Source: Melieria omissa
Lineage: Eukaryota > Arthropoda > Insecta > Diptera > Ulidiidae
Length of the DNA: 64,000 bases
Assembly: GCA_963971225.1 (NCBI GenBank)
Contig: OZ020268.1
Span: 61,255,900 to 61,319,899, forward strand
Direction of reading: 5' to 3'
The notes under the pieces are model-generated. The model made no database searches. It was given only the letters and a program-made list of their open reading frames with translations, and was not told the origin of the DNA. The position numbers and the translations under genes were made by a program. Below, piece after piece: positions 30,095 through 40,655 of this stretch; position 1 is the stretch's first letter, and every line of letters begins with the position of its first letter.

Positions 30095-33004
30095 ATGGTT
30101 AAACTCGAGCTGCTGAAGGTAGACCAGCTGAAGAAGGAGCTGGCTGCCTGGAATTTGCCGACTGCTGGCGGGAAGGTGGAGTTGCAGTTGCGCTTGCGAG
30201 AAGCATGTGAGGCACGAGGCGTCGATTGGACTGTGCACGAGTTCGGGGCACAAGAACTGGAGGCGTCGGCCAAGGTGGAGGAGTCACCTGCTGGTGCTGC
30301 TTCGCTACAGAGTACAGCGGCTGCACCAATACAAGCGTTGGACATGAGCCAACTAATGGCTGCACTCAAAGGCATGTCGGCGCAAATGGAGACTGCAAAT
30401 CGTGAAAATCGTGAGATGTCGGCGCGGATGGCAGCGAAAATGGAAACTGCGAATCAAGAGATGGCAGCGAAGCTGGAAACTACGAATCTCGAAATTTCGG
30501 CAAAAGTCGAGACAGCAAATCGAGAAATGTCAGCGAAGCTGGAAATTACGAATCTCGAAATTTCGGCAAAAGTCGAGACTGCAAATCGGGAAATGGCGGA
30601 AAATTCTGCGCGCATAGAGCAGAAGGTGGAGGAAATTTCCAATAGCCTGAATGTGAAAGTTGAGCATCTCGAGACGCGAATAGACGATTGGGACAAACGA
30701 GTTGACGAAATGGGTGAATCCCTGAATAGACGAGTTGACAACCTGGATGAGTCCTTGAGCAAACGAGTTGACAGTCTGGAAGATTCGATGCACAGAAAGA
30801 TAGACGAACGGCTTCGAGAGGTACAGCTTAGAGCAAGGGTGCAGTCAGTTGAGGAAAGTTTCGCCATAGAAGTGCCTACTTATGATGGTACTACGTCGTT
30901 CGACACATTCAAACTACAATTCGAGATGGCTGCTTTGGAGAGTCAGTGGACCGATGTTAGGAAAGGTCGGAGACTGATACTGGCTCTGAAAGGTCCTGCG
31001 GCTGAGGTAATCAAATCAGTTCCAGAATGTTTAAGAGGTGATTACGACACCGTCATAAGGGCGCTGGCAGCCAAATACAGTGACGAGCACAACAAAATGC
31101 TGTATTATTGCGAGCTGAAGAGCCGTAGACAAAGGGCCAACGAGGCGCTGCAGACATATGCAGCGGACATTGAGCGGCTTGTACAGTTGTGCTACCCGAA
31201 ATTCGGCGCTGATAACCTCGAGAGGATGAAGATTGAGTCATTTATTGAAGGTCTTCATGACCCAGAGACACGTCGCAGTGCGTTGATGATGGGCAAGCCG
31301 ACATTTAAGGAGACGGTGGCCAGCGCGATGACGTATGAGGCGGCCTGGAGAGGAAGTTTTCGACATTCATCTGCGGAAAAGCATCGAGCCCAATCTGGAC
31401 GTGTCACCCAAAGCCAGACAGTGAGCTCGGAGGCGCCGGCGGGGCTGCGGGCAGTGTCATCTGGAGTCAGTTGCTGGCGATGTGGCAAGCAAGGCCACAT
31501 ATCACGAGACTGCCATCTGCGAGAAAAGTGTTCCGGACAACAGACGTCGCCAAGAAGGGCTGACGCTCTGCCACACCATTCGTGCAAAACCGAGTGCAGG
31601 CATAACTCGCGAGCCGAAAGCAAAGAACAGATAGTGGACGTCCGGTTGGTCAGCGTCATGCCAGAGGAAGAGTGGTCTGCGGAGAGGCTACAAAAAGACC
31701 AGCGTGAGGATGCGGATCTTGCGAAGATCGTCGAAGGCAAGGAGCAAGGCGCACGTCCAGACTGGCAGGAGATGGCCGGTGAAAGCCCGATCGCTAAGGC
31801 TTACTGGGCACAGTGGAAAAGTTTGCGGCTGAAGGAAGGCTGCCTGTACCGCAAATGGGAGAGCGCGGATGGTCGTACCAGCAACCCCCTAATGGTAGTG
31901 CCGAAAAGCAGAATCAACGAGGTCATCGAGGCATACCATAACGACTCCAGTGGAGGGCACCTAGGCATCACCAAAACCGTCGCCAAAATAAAAAGACGAT
32001 TCTACTGGGTAGGATGTCAGGAGTCTGTAGCCGAGTGGATTAAGAGCTGCGACCGATGTTCAGCCGCGAAAGGGCCGACAAGAAAATCTCGAGGCCGCAT
32101 GCAGCAGTACAACGTGGGAGCGCCCTTCGAGCGGATTGCTATGGACGTCGCCGGCCCATTCCCAACTAGCACTCAAGGCAACAAATATGTGCTGGTTGTA
32201 ATGGATTACTTCAGCAAATGGCCCGAAGTGTACCCTATTCCTAACCAGGAGGCCACCACGATCTCGGAAAAGCTGGTAAACAACTGGGTAGCCAGGTTCG
32301 GAGTTCCGTTGGAGTTGCACTCAGATCAAGGCCGGAATTTCGAGTCTGCGGTATTCAAGGAAGTGTGTGGGCTGCTGGGGATAAAGAAAACGCGTACCAC
32401 TCCTTTGCACCCACAGTCCGACGGCATGGTGGAACGCTTTAACCGGACACTGGAGGAATACCTGCGGAAAGTGGTAGGCAGGAATCAAAAGGATTGGGAC
32501 ACGCATATCCCCCTGTTCCTGATGGCGTATAGGTCAGCCCCGCACGACACGACATCACTCACTCCAGCCCGAGCAGTGTTCGGTACAGAGTTGCGGTTAC
32601 CCGCTGACTTGAAGTTCGGGGTAGTCAGCACGACGGGAGGCGCTAAGACGGACTACATGGCCAATAAGCGGGCGGAACTAGAGGAAATTCACCAGTTTAT
32701 AAGGAGCCGCACCAAACTGGTCAGCGATAAGGCGAAAGCCAGATACGATCTACGGGCCAACTCAGCAGGGTTCCAAGAAGGCGATTTGGTAATGCTCTAC
32801 AACCCGCAGCGGAGGAAAGGTTTGTCTCCGAAACTTCAAGCGTCATGGGAAGGACCTTACGAAATCATGACTAGGATTAACGACGTGGTATACCGGATTC
32901 AACGTTGCAGCAATAGAGGCGCTAAGCTGAAGGTAGTCCATTTGGAGCGCCTGGCGCCTCATCACAGCGGAGCCTTGGCACTTGTTCGGGACGAACAAGT
33001 CTAA
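30095..33004 (+). CDS. Gag-integrase fusion polyprotein of element A, 969 aa
   Basis: The frame is intact. Residues 1-45 look like a SAP DNA-binding motif (LLKVDQLKKELAAWNLP, KVELQLRLREA). Residues about 85-260 are a coiled coil with repeats of the type ETTNLEISAKVETANREM. The capsid-like region is about 265-430 and a zinc knuckle, CWRCGKQGHISRDC, lies near 458-472. Near 488 the protein jumps to ADAL...CKTECRH, which in element B follows RNase H. Integrase comes next: an HHCC zinc domain (HLGITKT to CDRC), catalytic Asp in MDVAGPF and SDQGRNF, Glu in MVERFNRT, and a GPY-type end (WEGPYEIM). Protease, RT and RNase H are gone without loss of frame. Whether the protein is made or cleaved is unknown. 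Confidence 0.92.
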   Translation: MVKLELLKVDQLKKELAAWNLPTAGGKVELQLRLREACEARGVDWTVHEFGAQELEASAKVEESPAGAASLQSTAAAPIQALDMSQLMAALKGMSAQMETANRENREMSARMAAKMETANQEMAAKLETTNLEISAKVETANREMSAKLEITNLEISAKVETANREMAENSARIEQKVEEISNSLNVKVEHLETRIDDWDKRVDEMGESLNRRVDNLDESLSKRVDSLEDSMHRKIDERLREVQLRARVQSVEESFAIEVPTYDGTTSFDTFKLQFEMAALESQWTDVRKGRRLILALKGPAAEVIKSVPECLRGDYDTVIRALAAKYSDEHNKMLYYCELKSRRQRANEALQTYAADIERLVQLCYPKFGADNLERMKIESFIEGLHDPETRRSALMMGKPTFKETVASAMTYEAAWRGSFRHSSAEKHRAQSGRVTQSQTVSSEAPAGLRAVSSGVSCWRCGKQGHISRDCHLREKCSGQQTSPRRADALPHHSCKTECRHNSRAESKEQIVDVRLVSVMPEEEWSAERLQKDQREDADLAKIVEGKEQGARPDWQEMAGESPIAKAYWAQWKSLRLKEGCLYRKWESADGRTSNPLMVVPKSRINEVIEAYHNDSSGGHLGITKTVAKIKRRFYWVGCQESVAEWIKSCDRCSAAKGPTRKSRGRMQQYNVGAPFERIAMDVAGPFPTSTQGNKYVLVVMDYFSKWPEVYPIPNQEATTISEKLVNNWVARFGVPLELHSDQGRNFESAVFKEVCGLLGIKKTRTTPLHPQSDGMVERFNRTLEEYLRKVVGRNQKDWDTHIPLFLMAYRSAPHDTTSLTPARAVFGTELRLPADLKFGVVSTTGGAKTDYMANKRAELEEIHQFIRSRTKLVSDKAKARYDLRANSAGFQEGDLVMLYNPQRRKGLSPKLQASWEGPYEIMTRINDVVYRIQRCSNRGAKLKVVHLERLAPHHSGALALVRDEQV

Positions 33005-33015
33005 GTGGTGGGCAG

Positions 33016-33442
33016 TGTAACGATGAGACAGTCTGTCGCGGTGCAAAGCAACCCTGCCGCTACGTGCCGTGCCATAACCCAATCTGGCAACGGCGGCCGC
33101 GATAGTAACTTTTAGTCCAACCTGGCAACGATGGTCGCGGTCATCAGGGAAACTTCTAGTCCAATCTGGCAACGTGCGAGAACGATCTGCGCGACGGCCG
33201 GACAGAGTATAAAAGGTGGCCAGATGCGGTGCAGCGAGTCAGTCTGGTTTTGACAAGTGAAGTTGCCACACGGAATAATTAAGCAAATACTTAAGTGTAC
33301 GAACAGTAAAGTGTAAGCTGTGAATAATAAAGTGACTGTTGGTGTATTTTATTGTCTGCATTTAGGAAACTGACTGTGTTTTATTTTCAAATCACACAAT
33401 CCAGAGATACGTGACAGCCCACTGGACGTAGTATTCGTAACA
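33016..33442 (+). repeat. 3' LTR of element A
   Basis: 427 bp. The preceding AAGTGGTGGGCAG is a likely polypurine tract. It is followed by ATAT and satellite in phase. Confidence 0.95.
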
Positions 33443-33784
33443 ATATTAATAATTGACCCCTTAAAATTGAGCTAGAGTCTTAAGCTTTCTATATTGGTCC
33501 ATAACTTTTCATTATCCTTCCGGAATAATGAGCATATCGATGCGCAAGGATAACATTGAAAAACTGCCTATTGCAAAATACACACTCACCACTAAAGTGA
33601 TTATAGATTCCAAACGGTATGGGTTACGTTAATAAAAAACCCCTTTAAATGTAGCTAGAGATTGCAGCTTTATCAAATTAAATCAACAATTTGATTACTA
33701 TTCGGCAATCATGAACAGATCGATGCGCAAGAGTGATATTAAATGGCTGCCTACTGCAAAATCGATAAAATGCTTGTAAAATAT
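33443..33784. repeat. 1.19-kb satellite, monomers 2 and 3
   Basis: It continues the monomer cut at 29598. It ends CTTGTAAAATAT, and the last ATAT (33781-33784) is the target of element B. The solo LTR at 1742 uses the same site in another unit. Confidence 0.9.
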
Positions 33785-34208
33785 TGTTACGAAAATCCAA
33801 GTTTATTTTCGAAGGTTCGTTTTGATTGTGGTTGAAAATAAATCAACTTTAATTACTCAGCATAAATCAACAATCACTTTATTTACAGATTTACACTTCG
33901 CTTGTTTCTACACTTGTTACCACTTTGTTTGCTCAACACAGACTCGACCCATTGCGCTGCACACTGCTGCTTTTATACCAGTTTTCTTATCGCGCCGAAG
34001 TTTCTTGCAACTTCCAATTAGAAAGCGCTCGACCATTCTCGCGCAGCCTATTTCTTCGAGAACCATCCTTGCCATATCGGACTATACCAAGCGAATTTAT
34101 AACAGTTTTGCTTTACTTCACAGTGCATGCCTAAAAGTATGCTTGGAAAACATTCGTGCGGAGAAAAGCCTTCCTGTACAGTGCGGCACAGAATTTCTCA
34201 TCGAATCA
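33785..34208 (-). repeat. 3' LTR of element B
   Basis: 424 bp, about six differences from 37807-38230. A TATAAAAGC core is visible on the minus strand near 33972. AAGTGATGGGCAG just upstream (minus strand) is the likely polypurine tract. Confidence 0.93.
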
Positions 34209-34246
34209 CTGCCCATCACTTAGACTTGTTCGTCCCGAACAAGTAC

Positions 34247-34798
34247 CTAGGCTCCGCCGGAGTAAGACGCCAGGCGCTCCAAATGGACTACTTTCAGCCT
34301 GGCGTTTCCGCTGCAGCAGCGTAGAACCCTGTACACCACGTCATTAATCCTGAACACGACCTTGTACGGTCCTTCCCATGACGTTTGAAGCTTTGGAGAC
34401 AAACCTTTCCTCCGCTGCGGGTTGTAAAGCATTACCAGATCGCCTTCTTGGAACCCCGCTGTGTTAGCTCGTAGATCATATCTGGCTTTCATCTTATCGC
34501 TGACCAGTTGGATACGGTCCCTTATAAACTGGTGGATTTCTTCCAGCTCCGATCGGTTACTAACTGCGTAATCCGTCTTAGCGCCTTCCGTCGTGCTGAC
34601 CACTCCGAACTTCAAGTCAGCAGGCAACCTCAGCTCCGTGCCGAATACTGCTCGTGCTGGAGTGAGTGATGTCGTATCGTGCGGGGCTGACCTATACGCC
34701 ATCAAGAACAACGGAATATGCGTGTCCCAATCCTTTTGATTCCTGCATACTACTTTCCGCAGATATTCCTCCAGTGTTCGATTGAATCGTTCGACCAT
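34247..34798 (-). pseudogene. Element B integrase C-terminal part
   Basis: It begins MVERFNRTLEEYLRKV, which holds the catalytic Glu of integrase, and ends with the GPY-type segment (WEGPYKVV). It is separated from the catalytic Asp residues by a one-base loss near 34800-34810, seen by comparison with element A. Confidence 0.88.
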
Positions 34799-37047
34799 GC
34801 CGTCGGAGTGGGATGCAAAGGACAGGTGCGAGTTTTCCTTATTCCTAGTAGCTCACACACTTCCTTTAATACCAGAGACTCGAAATTCCTGCCTTGATCC
34901 GAGTGCAACTCCAGTGGAACTCTAAATCTGGCCAGCCGGTTGTTTACCAGCATTTCCGCGACCGTGGCGGCCTCCTGGTTAGGAATAGGATACACTTCGG
35001 GCCATTTGCTGAAATAGTCCATCACCACCAGCACATATTTGTTGCCTTGAGTGCTAAGTGGGAATGGCCCGGCGACGTCCATGGCAATTCGCTCAAAGGG
35101 CGCTCCCATGTTGTACTGCTGCATGCGGCCCCGAGATCTTCTTGTTGGCCCTTTCGCAGCCGAACATCGATCACAGCTCTTAATCCAATCGACGACAGAC
35201 TCCTGGCATCCTACCCAGTAGAATCGCCTTTTTATTTTGGCGACAGTTTTTGTGATGCCTAGGTGCCCTCCGCTGGAGTCGTTATGGTATGCATCGACCA
35301 CCTCGTTGATCCTGCATTTCGGGACTACAATTAGGGAATTGCTGGTCCGGCCATCCTCACTCTCACACTCGCGGTATAGGCAACCATCAGACAGCCGCAG
35401 ACTTTGCCACTGCGCCCAGTAAGACTTCGCGATCGGGCTCTCACCGGCCATATCTTGCCAGTCTGGACGTGCACCTTGCTCCTTGCCTTCAATGATTTTT
35501 TTAAGATCCGTATCCTCGCGCTGGTCCTTTTGTATCCTCTCCGCAGACCACTCTTCCTCTGGCATAACGCTGATCAATCGTACGTCCACTATCTGCTCTT
35601 TGCTTTCGGCTCGCGAACAATGCCTGCATTCGGTTTTGCACGGACGGCGTGACAAGGCATCGGCATTTCCATGGCTGCTACCCTTGCGATCCTCTACCGT
35701 GTAGTCGTAGCTTTGCAGTCGTTCGATCCACCGCGCCAACTGGCCTTCCGGATCCTTAAAGTTCAGCAGCCATTTCAATGCCGCATGATCTGTGCGCAGG
35801 CGAAACTTTTGCCCATACAGGTATTTATGGAAGTATTTCACGCATTCCAATACTGCGAGCAACTCCCTTCGGGTCACACAGTAGTTGCGTTCAGGCTTTG
35901 ACAAAATTTTGCTGTAGTACGCTATCACTTGTTCTTGGCCATCTATTATCTGTGACAGCACACCGCCAATACTATGCCCACTTGCATCTGTATCCAGCAC
36001 AAACATCTCTCCAGGCACGGGGAAGGCCAGAATTGGAGCAGTGCACAGTTTTTCCTTCAGTCGAGCAAAAGCCTGCTCCTGCTCTTCACCCCACGCGAAG
36101 GCTTGATTCTTTTTCGTCAGTTTGTGCAAGCTGCCAGCTATGTTCGCAAATCCTGGAACGAATCTTCGGTAGTATGTGCACAGGCCCAGGAAACTGCGGA
36201 GTTCGTGTAGATTGCGTGGTCGGGGCCACTCCTTCACCGCCGTGATCTTGCCTTCGTCCGTATGTACTCCGCGAGCTGAAACCGTGTGACCCAGATACTT
36301 GACCTTTTTTTGGAACAGCGAGCACTTCTTTGGGTTGAGTTTAAGGCCGGCTTTCTGTATTCGCTCAAATACCTCCTTCAGCTTTTCCAGGTGGTCGTCG
36401 AAGCTTTTGCCCATCACGATTATGTCGTCGAGGTATACCAGACACATCCGCCAATGCAGCCCTTTCAGCACACGTTCCATTAGCCGCTCGAATGTTGCTG
36501 GTGCGTTGCAGAGTCCAAACGGCATGACGGTGAACTGCCACAAACCGTCGCCAACACTAAAAGCTGTTTTCTCCTTGTCCTTGTCTGCAAGCTCCACCTG
36601 GCTGCGACGTGCCTCCGGATCATGAAGACCTTCAATGAAAGACTCAATCTTCATCCTCTCGAGATCATCAGCCCCGAATTTTGGGTAGCACAACTGTACG
36701 AGCCGTTCAATGTCTGCTGCATATGTCTGCAGTGCCTCGCTGGCTCTTTGCCTGCGGTTCTTCAGCTCACAGTAGTATAGCGTATGGTTGTGCTCGTTGC
36801 TGTACTTCGCTGCCAACGCTCTCATGACGGCCTCATAATCACTTCTCGAACATTCCGGAATTGATTTCATTACCTCAGCCGCAGGACCTTTCAGCGCTAG
36901 TGCCAATCTCCGACCCTTCCTGATATCGGTCCACTGATTTTCCAAAGCAGCTAAGTCGAATTGCAGTTTAAATGTATCGAACGGCGTAGCACCATCATAA
37001 GTAGGCACTTCTGTTCGGGTGACGAAACTTTCCGGAACCGGCGGCAA
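34799..37047 (-). pseudogene. Element B Gag-RT-RNase H-integrase frame
   Basis: A long frame (to 34750 including the shifted tail). Capsid-like Gag runs from VPTYDGATPFDTFKLQF to SFIEGLHDPEARR near residue 150. The frame then passes directly into the RT palm (TAFSVGDGLWQFTVMPFGL), so the zinc knuckle, protease and RT fingers are deleted in frame. YLDDI, the RT catalytic box, is near 204. RNase H (DTDASGHSIGGVL) is near 354 and ends GNADALSRR. The integrase zinc domain and the first two catalytic Asp residues follow. Confidence 0.9.
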
Positions 37048-37729
37048 ACCTTTCTAAGCCACTCATCGATTTTCCTGTTTACCGAATCCTCCAGACTGTC
37101 AACTCGTTTGTCCCACTTGTCCATTCGCGTCTCAAGATGCTCAACTTTCCCGTTCAGTCTATCGGAAATTTCCTCCACCTTCTGCTCTATGCGCGCCGAA
37201 TGTGTCGCCATTTCTCGGTTGCACGCTTCCATTTGCTCCGATATTTCACGGGTCGCCGTTTCCATTCTTGCTATTTCTTGATTCGTAGTTTCCAGTTTCG
37301 CTGCCATTTGCGCCGACATTTCGCGATTTTCATTTTCCATTTTGGCTATTTCTAGATTCGTAGTTTCCAGTTTAGCTGCAATTTGCGCCCGAACGTCTCG
37401 AACATGCCTTTGACATTCTCGATTTTCGCAGACGTTTCCTCAAACATGCCTCTCATTGCAACCATAAGCTGGCTCATGTCCATTGCTTGTGGTGGCGCAG
37501 GCGCTGCAGCCGTACTTTGCATCGACGCCGCACCCGCAGGCGATTCCTCCACTTTGGCCGACGCCTCTAGCTCCTGCGTTCCGAACTCATGCGCAGCCCA
37601 ATCGATGTCTCGTGATTCACACGCCTCTCGCAAGCGCAGTTGCAACTCCACCTTTCCGCCAGCAGTCGGCAAATTCCAGGCAGCCAGATCCTTCAGCTGG
37701 TCCACCTTCAGTAACTCCAGTTTAACCAT
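37048..37729 (-). pseudogene. gag: Element B gag, N-terminal part
   Basis: It starts MVKLELLKVDQLKDLAAW at 37729, the same SAP-like start as in element A but with one codon lost. The coiled-coil region follows (KLETTNQEI and similar). It is broken by frameshifts near 37350 and near 37040-37050, where the capsid part continues in another frame. The frames involved are 37352-37729 and 36951-37340. Confidence 0.85.
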
Positions 37730-37806
37730 GTGTGTTTTTTATAATTTTATTTATTTATTTTTTTTGGTTTATCTTCAGTAACCCAATCTGAACTTCTGAC
37801 ACCAAA

Positions 37807-38230
37807 TGTTACGAAAATCCAAGTTTATTTTCGAAGGTTCGTTTTGATTGTGGTTGAAAATAAAACAACTTTAATTACTCAGCAAAAATCAACAATCACT
37901 TTATTTACAGATTTACACTTCGCTTGTATCTACACTTGTTACCACTTTGCTTGCTCAACACAGACTCGACCCATTGCGCTGCACACTGCTGCTTTTATAC
38001 CAGTTTTTTTATCGCGCCGAAGTTTCTTGCAACTTCCAATTAGAAAGCGCTCGACCATTCTCGCGCAGCCTATTTCTTCGAGAACCATCCTTGCCATATC
38101 GGACTATACCAAGCGAATTTATAACAGTTTTGCTTTACTTCACAGTGCATGCCTAAAAGTATGCTTGGAAAACATTCGTGCGGAGAAAAGCCTTCCTGTA
38201 CAGTGCGGCACAGAATTTCTCATCGTATCA
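37807..38230 (-). repeat. 5' LTR of element B
   Basis: 424 bp. Next to it on the minus strand is TTTGGTGTCAGAAGTT, the primer-binding region. It is followed on the right by ATAT and satellite. Confidence 0.93.
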
Positions 38231-38392
38231 ATATGATGATTCTAGGTTTATAGAAAAAATAATAACCTTAAAACCTAGCTGGAGCTTTGAGCTTTCATAA
38301 ATGGGGTCAATCTTCTCGCTATCTCAAATAATGCAGGAGAATTTTGTTGTGGAAAAGTGATATCGACCACATGATACATCTAACACTTCGTT
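38231..38392. repeat. 1.19-kb satellite, monomer 4
   Basis: Starts ATATGATGATTCTAGG and ends CATCTA. The final TA (38391-38392) is the mariner target, the same nucleotides used by the Tc1 element in another unit. Confidence 0.9.
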
Positions 38393-38446
38393 CAATAATG
38401 TGTGTGACTAACTAATTAAAACACATTTTTTTGCCAAAATTCGTTT

Positions 38447-38757
38447 TTATTCATCAACATAGTCCCCTTTTAGGGAGATACAATTATTCCAACGCTTTTC
38501 CAATCTTTCGATACCACCTTTGTAGAACGATTTTTCTTTGCCTTCAAAATAGGCGTTAGTTTCGGCGATTACTTCATCATTTGAGCCAAATCTCTTACCA
38601 CGGAGCATCTTTTTGAGGTCTGCGAAGAGCCAGTAGTCGCTGGGGGCCAGATCTGGAGAATACGGGGGATGAGGAAGCAATTCGAAGCCCAATTCATGCA
38701 TTTTTGCCATCGTTTTCATCGACTTGTGACACGGTGCATTGTCTTGGTGAAACAACA

Positions 38758-38760
<3 letters not shown>
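38447..38760 (-). pseudogene. mariner transposase, C-terminal part
   Basis: It contains HQDNAPCH with the second catalytic Asp and HPPYSPDLAPSDYWLF with the third, the D34D signature of mariner. It ends KGDYVDE, then stop. The A-rich codons just before VLFHQDN merge with the LINE poly-A, so the junction is blurred. Confidence 0.9.
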
Positions 38761-38788
<28 letters not shown>

Positions 38789-39749
38789 CAGGAACAAACG
38801 CGCAGGGGATGACCCCTATTAATGCGAAGCATTGCGTTGGTTCAGGAAGGATATAAAGGTTAGGAGATAGGGTTATGAGTGAAGTGGTTATGGACTCTTG
38901 CCTTGAACCCATCGAGATCATAAGTGCTGGGGAAGATATCCGCAGGGAGACCATTCCACAACCGCGCTGTACGGGCCAGAAACGAACTTTCCCTGTAGTG
39001 TGTAGTGCGCTGGAACATCGTTTCGACGTGGAAAGCATGGGCGCCAGTGTTCAAACGGGTTGCCCGTGGGAATACCCGGAGTGATGGCATCAAGCTGCTC
39101 ATCTCCACTGAGCAGTTACCGAAAAAGTATCGGTAAAACAACACCACACATGCCACGTTTCGACGATGTTCCAAGGAGTCAATAGAGTTGGATGCCCTAC
39201 TGTCCCCTATAAGTTTAATCGCACGGTTTTGCACCCGATCGAGGAGCTCCAAATGGGTTTTTGAAGCCCCCGCCCAGAGGTGCGAGTTAAACTCCATTTT
39301 AGGTCGGATATAGGTGGTGTAAATAATGGGGAGATCAGACGGAGTGAAATATTTTTTGCACCGCTTTAGGAAGCCGAGGCACTTGGCTGCTTCTTTCGAC
39401 ACGCCAAAAATATGATCGTTCCAACGAAGATCGTTCTTAATGGACATGCCCAGAACATCAAGAGCTGCCGATTCCGCAATACTCACACCACCCATAACCA
39501 GGGATGTGTTGAGATGTGGGGAGACTCGTTTGTGGGATAACAGGCAACATTGGGTCTTGCGGGGATTAAAATCGACCCTGTTCGCTTGACCCCACTTGCA
39601 GATTGTTTGTAGGTCGCTATTAAGTGTGTCATTCATACGGCGCCGTTCTCTCTCAATCTCCACAGAGCTGGGACGCTTTGTGAAAGAGTATGAATGACAA
39701 ATGGTGCTGTCATCCGCAAACGAGTAGATGGGATTCTTCGTCGACGACA
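38761..39749 (-). mobile_element. 5'-truncated CR1/Jockey-type LINE
   Basis: On the minus strand it ends in a run of about 25 A. It holds the last third of the ORF2 seen at 7875-10766: RT from SFADDSTICH through LWNGLPADIFPS, 296 codons, open. 5' truncation with an A-tail is the mark of target-primed reverse transcription. It inserted into the mariner transposase gene. Confidence 0.9.
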
Positions 39750-40472
39750 TATGAGCCGCTTAATCGCGATTTCTTCTTTCAAACGTTCCAACAACGCTAT
39801 ATAATAGTCGCTATTGATTGTTTTCCCTTTCTCAAGATAGTCGATGAATATTATTCCGTGCACATCCCAAAATACTGACGCCATAACCTTGCCAGCCGAT
39901 GTTTGTGCCTTTGGACGCTTTGGGCGGCTTTCACCGGTTGCATGCCACTCAGCAGACTGCCGATTTGACTCTGGAGTGAAATGGTGGATCCATGTTTCAT
40001 CCATTGTGATGTACCGACGCAAAAACTCCAACTTTTTGCGCGTAAACATGTCCAAACAGCTCTTTGAATCATCGATTCGTTGTTGTTTTTGCTCCGGTGT
40101 GAGCAAACGCGGCACCCATTTCGAAAACACCTTTTTCATAACCAAATGTTCGTGTATTATGGTGTGTACACTGCCTGCTGACATCTTTAGAATGTCAGCA
40201 ATCTCCCCCACTTTCACTTTACGGTCGGACATAACGATTTTCAGTGTGTTTTCAACGTTTTCCGGAATAACAGCGTCATTTGGCCGTCCAGTAGATGGAA
40301 TGTCATCGGTGTCTGTACGACCACGTTTGAATTCGGCATACCAATAACAAATGGTTCTTTTTGATGGAGCTGAGTCCGAATAATGTTTTTCAAGCCATTC
40401 CTGGCATTGAACAGTATTTTTTTTCATTAAAAAACAATGATAAATCAGCACAAGGAATTGCTTTGAATTCAT
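39750..40472 (-). pseudogene. mariner transposase, N-terminal part
   Basis: The probable start is at 40472 (MNSKQFLVLI). Helix-turn-helix blocks (YWYAEFKRGRTDTDD, VGEIADILKMSAGSVH) are followed by WVPRLLTPEQKQQR and TMDETWIHHF with the first catalytic Asp. It ends LKEEIAIKRL where the LINE begins. The longer frame to 39633 is a false fusion with LINE sequence. Apart from the insertion the gene looks largely open. Confidence 0.9.
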
Positions 40473-40655
40473 TTTTTTTTGAAAACTCAAAAGTAGTGTC
40501 ACTTAAAGCACTGTAACTTGTAAACTAATGGTCGGATTGACATATAATTTTGACAGTAAGCCTAAAAAGGTTCACTATTTCGAAAAAAAATTATATGCAT
40601 TTAGTATTAGTGCCGCCATCTATGTGTCAGTCACACACATTATTGAACGAAGTGT

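Larger units (their letters stand above)
29599..33442 (+). mobile_element. Gypsy element A, young copy with deleted pol
   Basis: Two 427-bp LTRs differ at only three positions, so insertion was recent. ATAT flanks both ends (29595-29598, 33443-33446). After the 5' LTR is a primer-binding site, then one open frame that joins Gag to integrase. Protease, RT and RNase H are missing, so the copy depends on a related full element. The related element B lies at 33785-38230 on the other strand. Confidence 0.93.
33785..38230 (-). mobile_element. Gypsy element B, deleted and frameshifted
   Basis: On the minus strand the LTRs (424 bp each) start TGATNCGATGAGAAATTC and end TTTTCGTAACA. They differ at about six positions. 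ATAT flanks both sides (33781-33784, 38231-38234). Gag and integrase are close relatives of element A, but the LTRs are largely different. Unlike A, it keeps RT and RNase H but has lost the zinc knuckle, protease and the start of RT. At least three small frameshifts are present. Confidence 0.92.
38393..40655 (-). mobile_element. mariner transposon split by a LINE fragment
   Basis: Terminal inverted repeats start ACACTTCGTTCAATAATGTG on both sides, flanked by TA (38391-38392, 40656-40657). The transposase is on the minus strand and is cut by a 5'-truncated CR1/Jockey-type LINE at 38761-39749. Without that insertion the element is about 1.27 kb, the normal size for mariner. Confidence 0.93.

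Noticed and set aside
30454..30867. Ser/Arg-rich minus-strand protein over the Gag coiled coil
   Set aside because: It is the antisense shadow of a repetitive coiled-coil coding region.
39633..40502. A complete mariner transposase of 289 aa
   Set aside because: The last part is antisense LINE sequence read through the junction; the C-terminal catalytic part is at 38447-38760.
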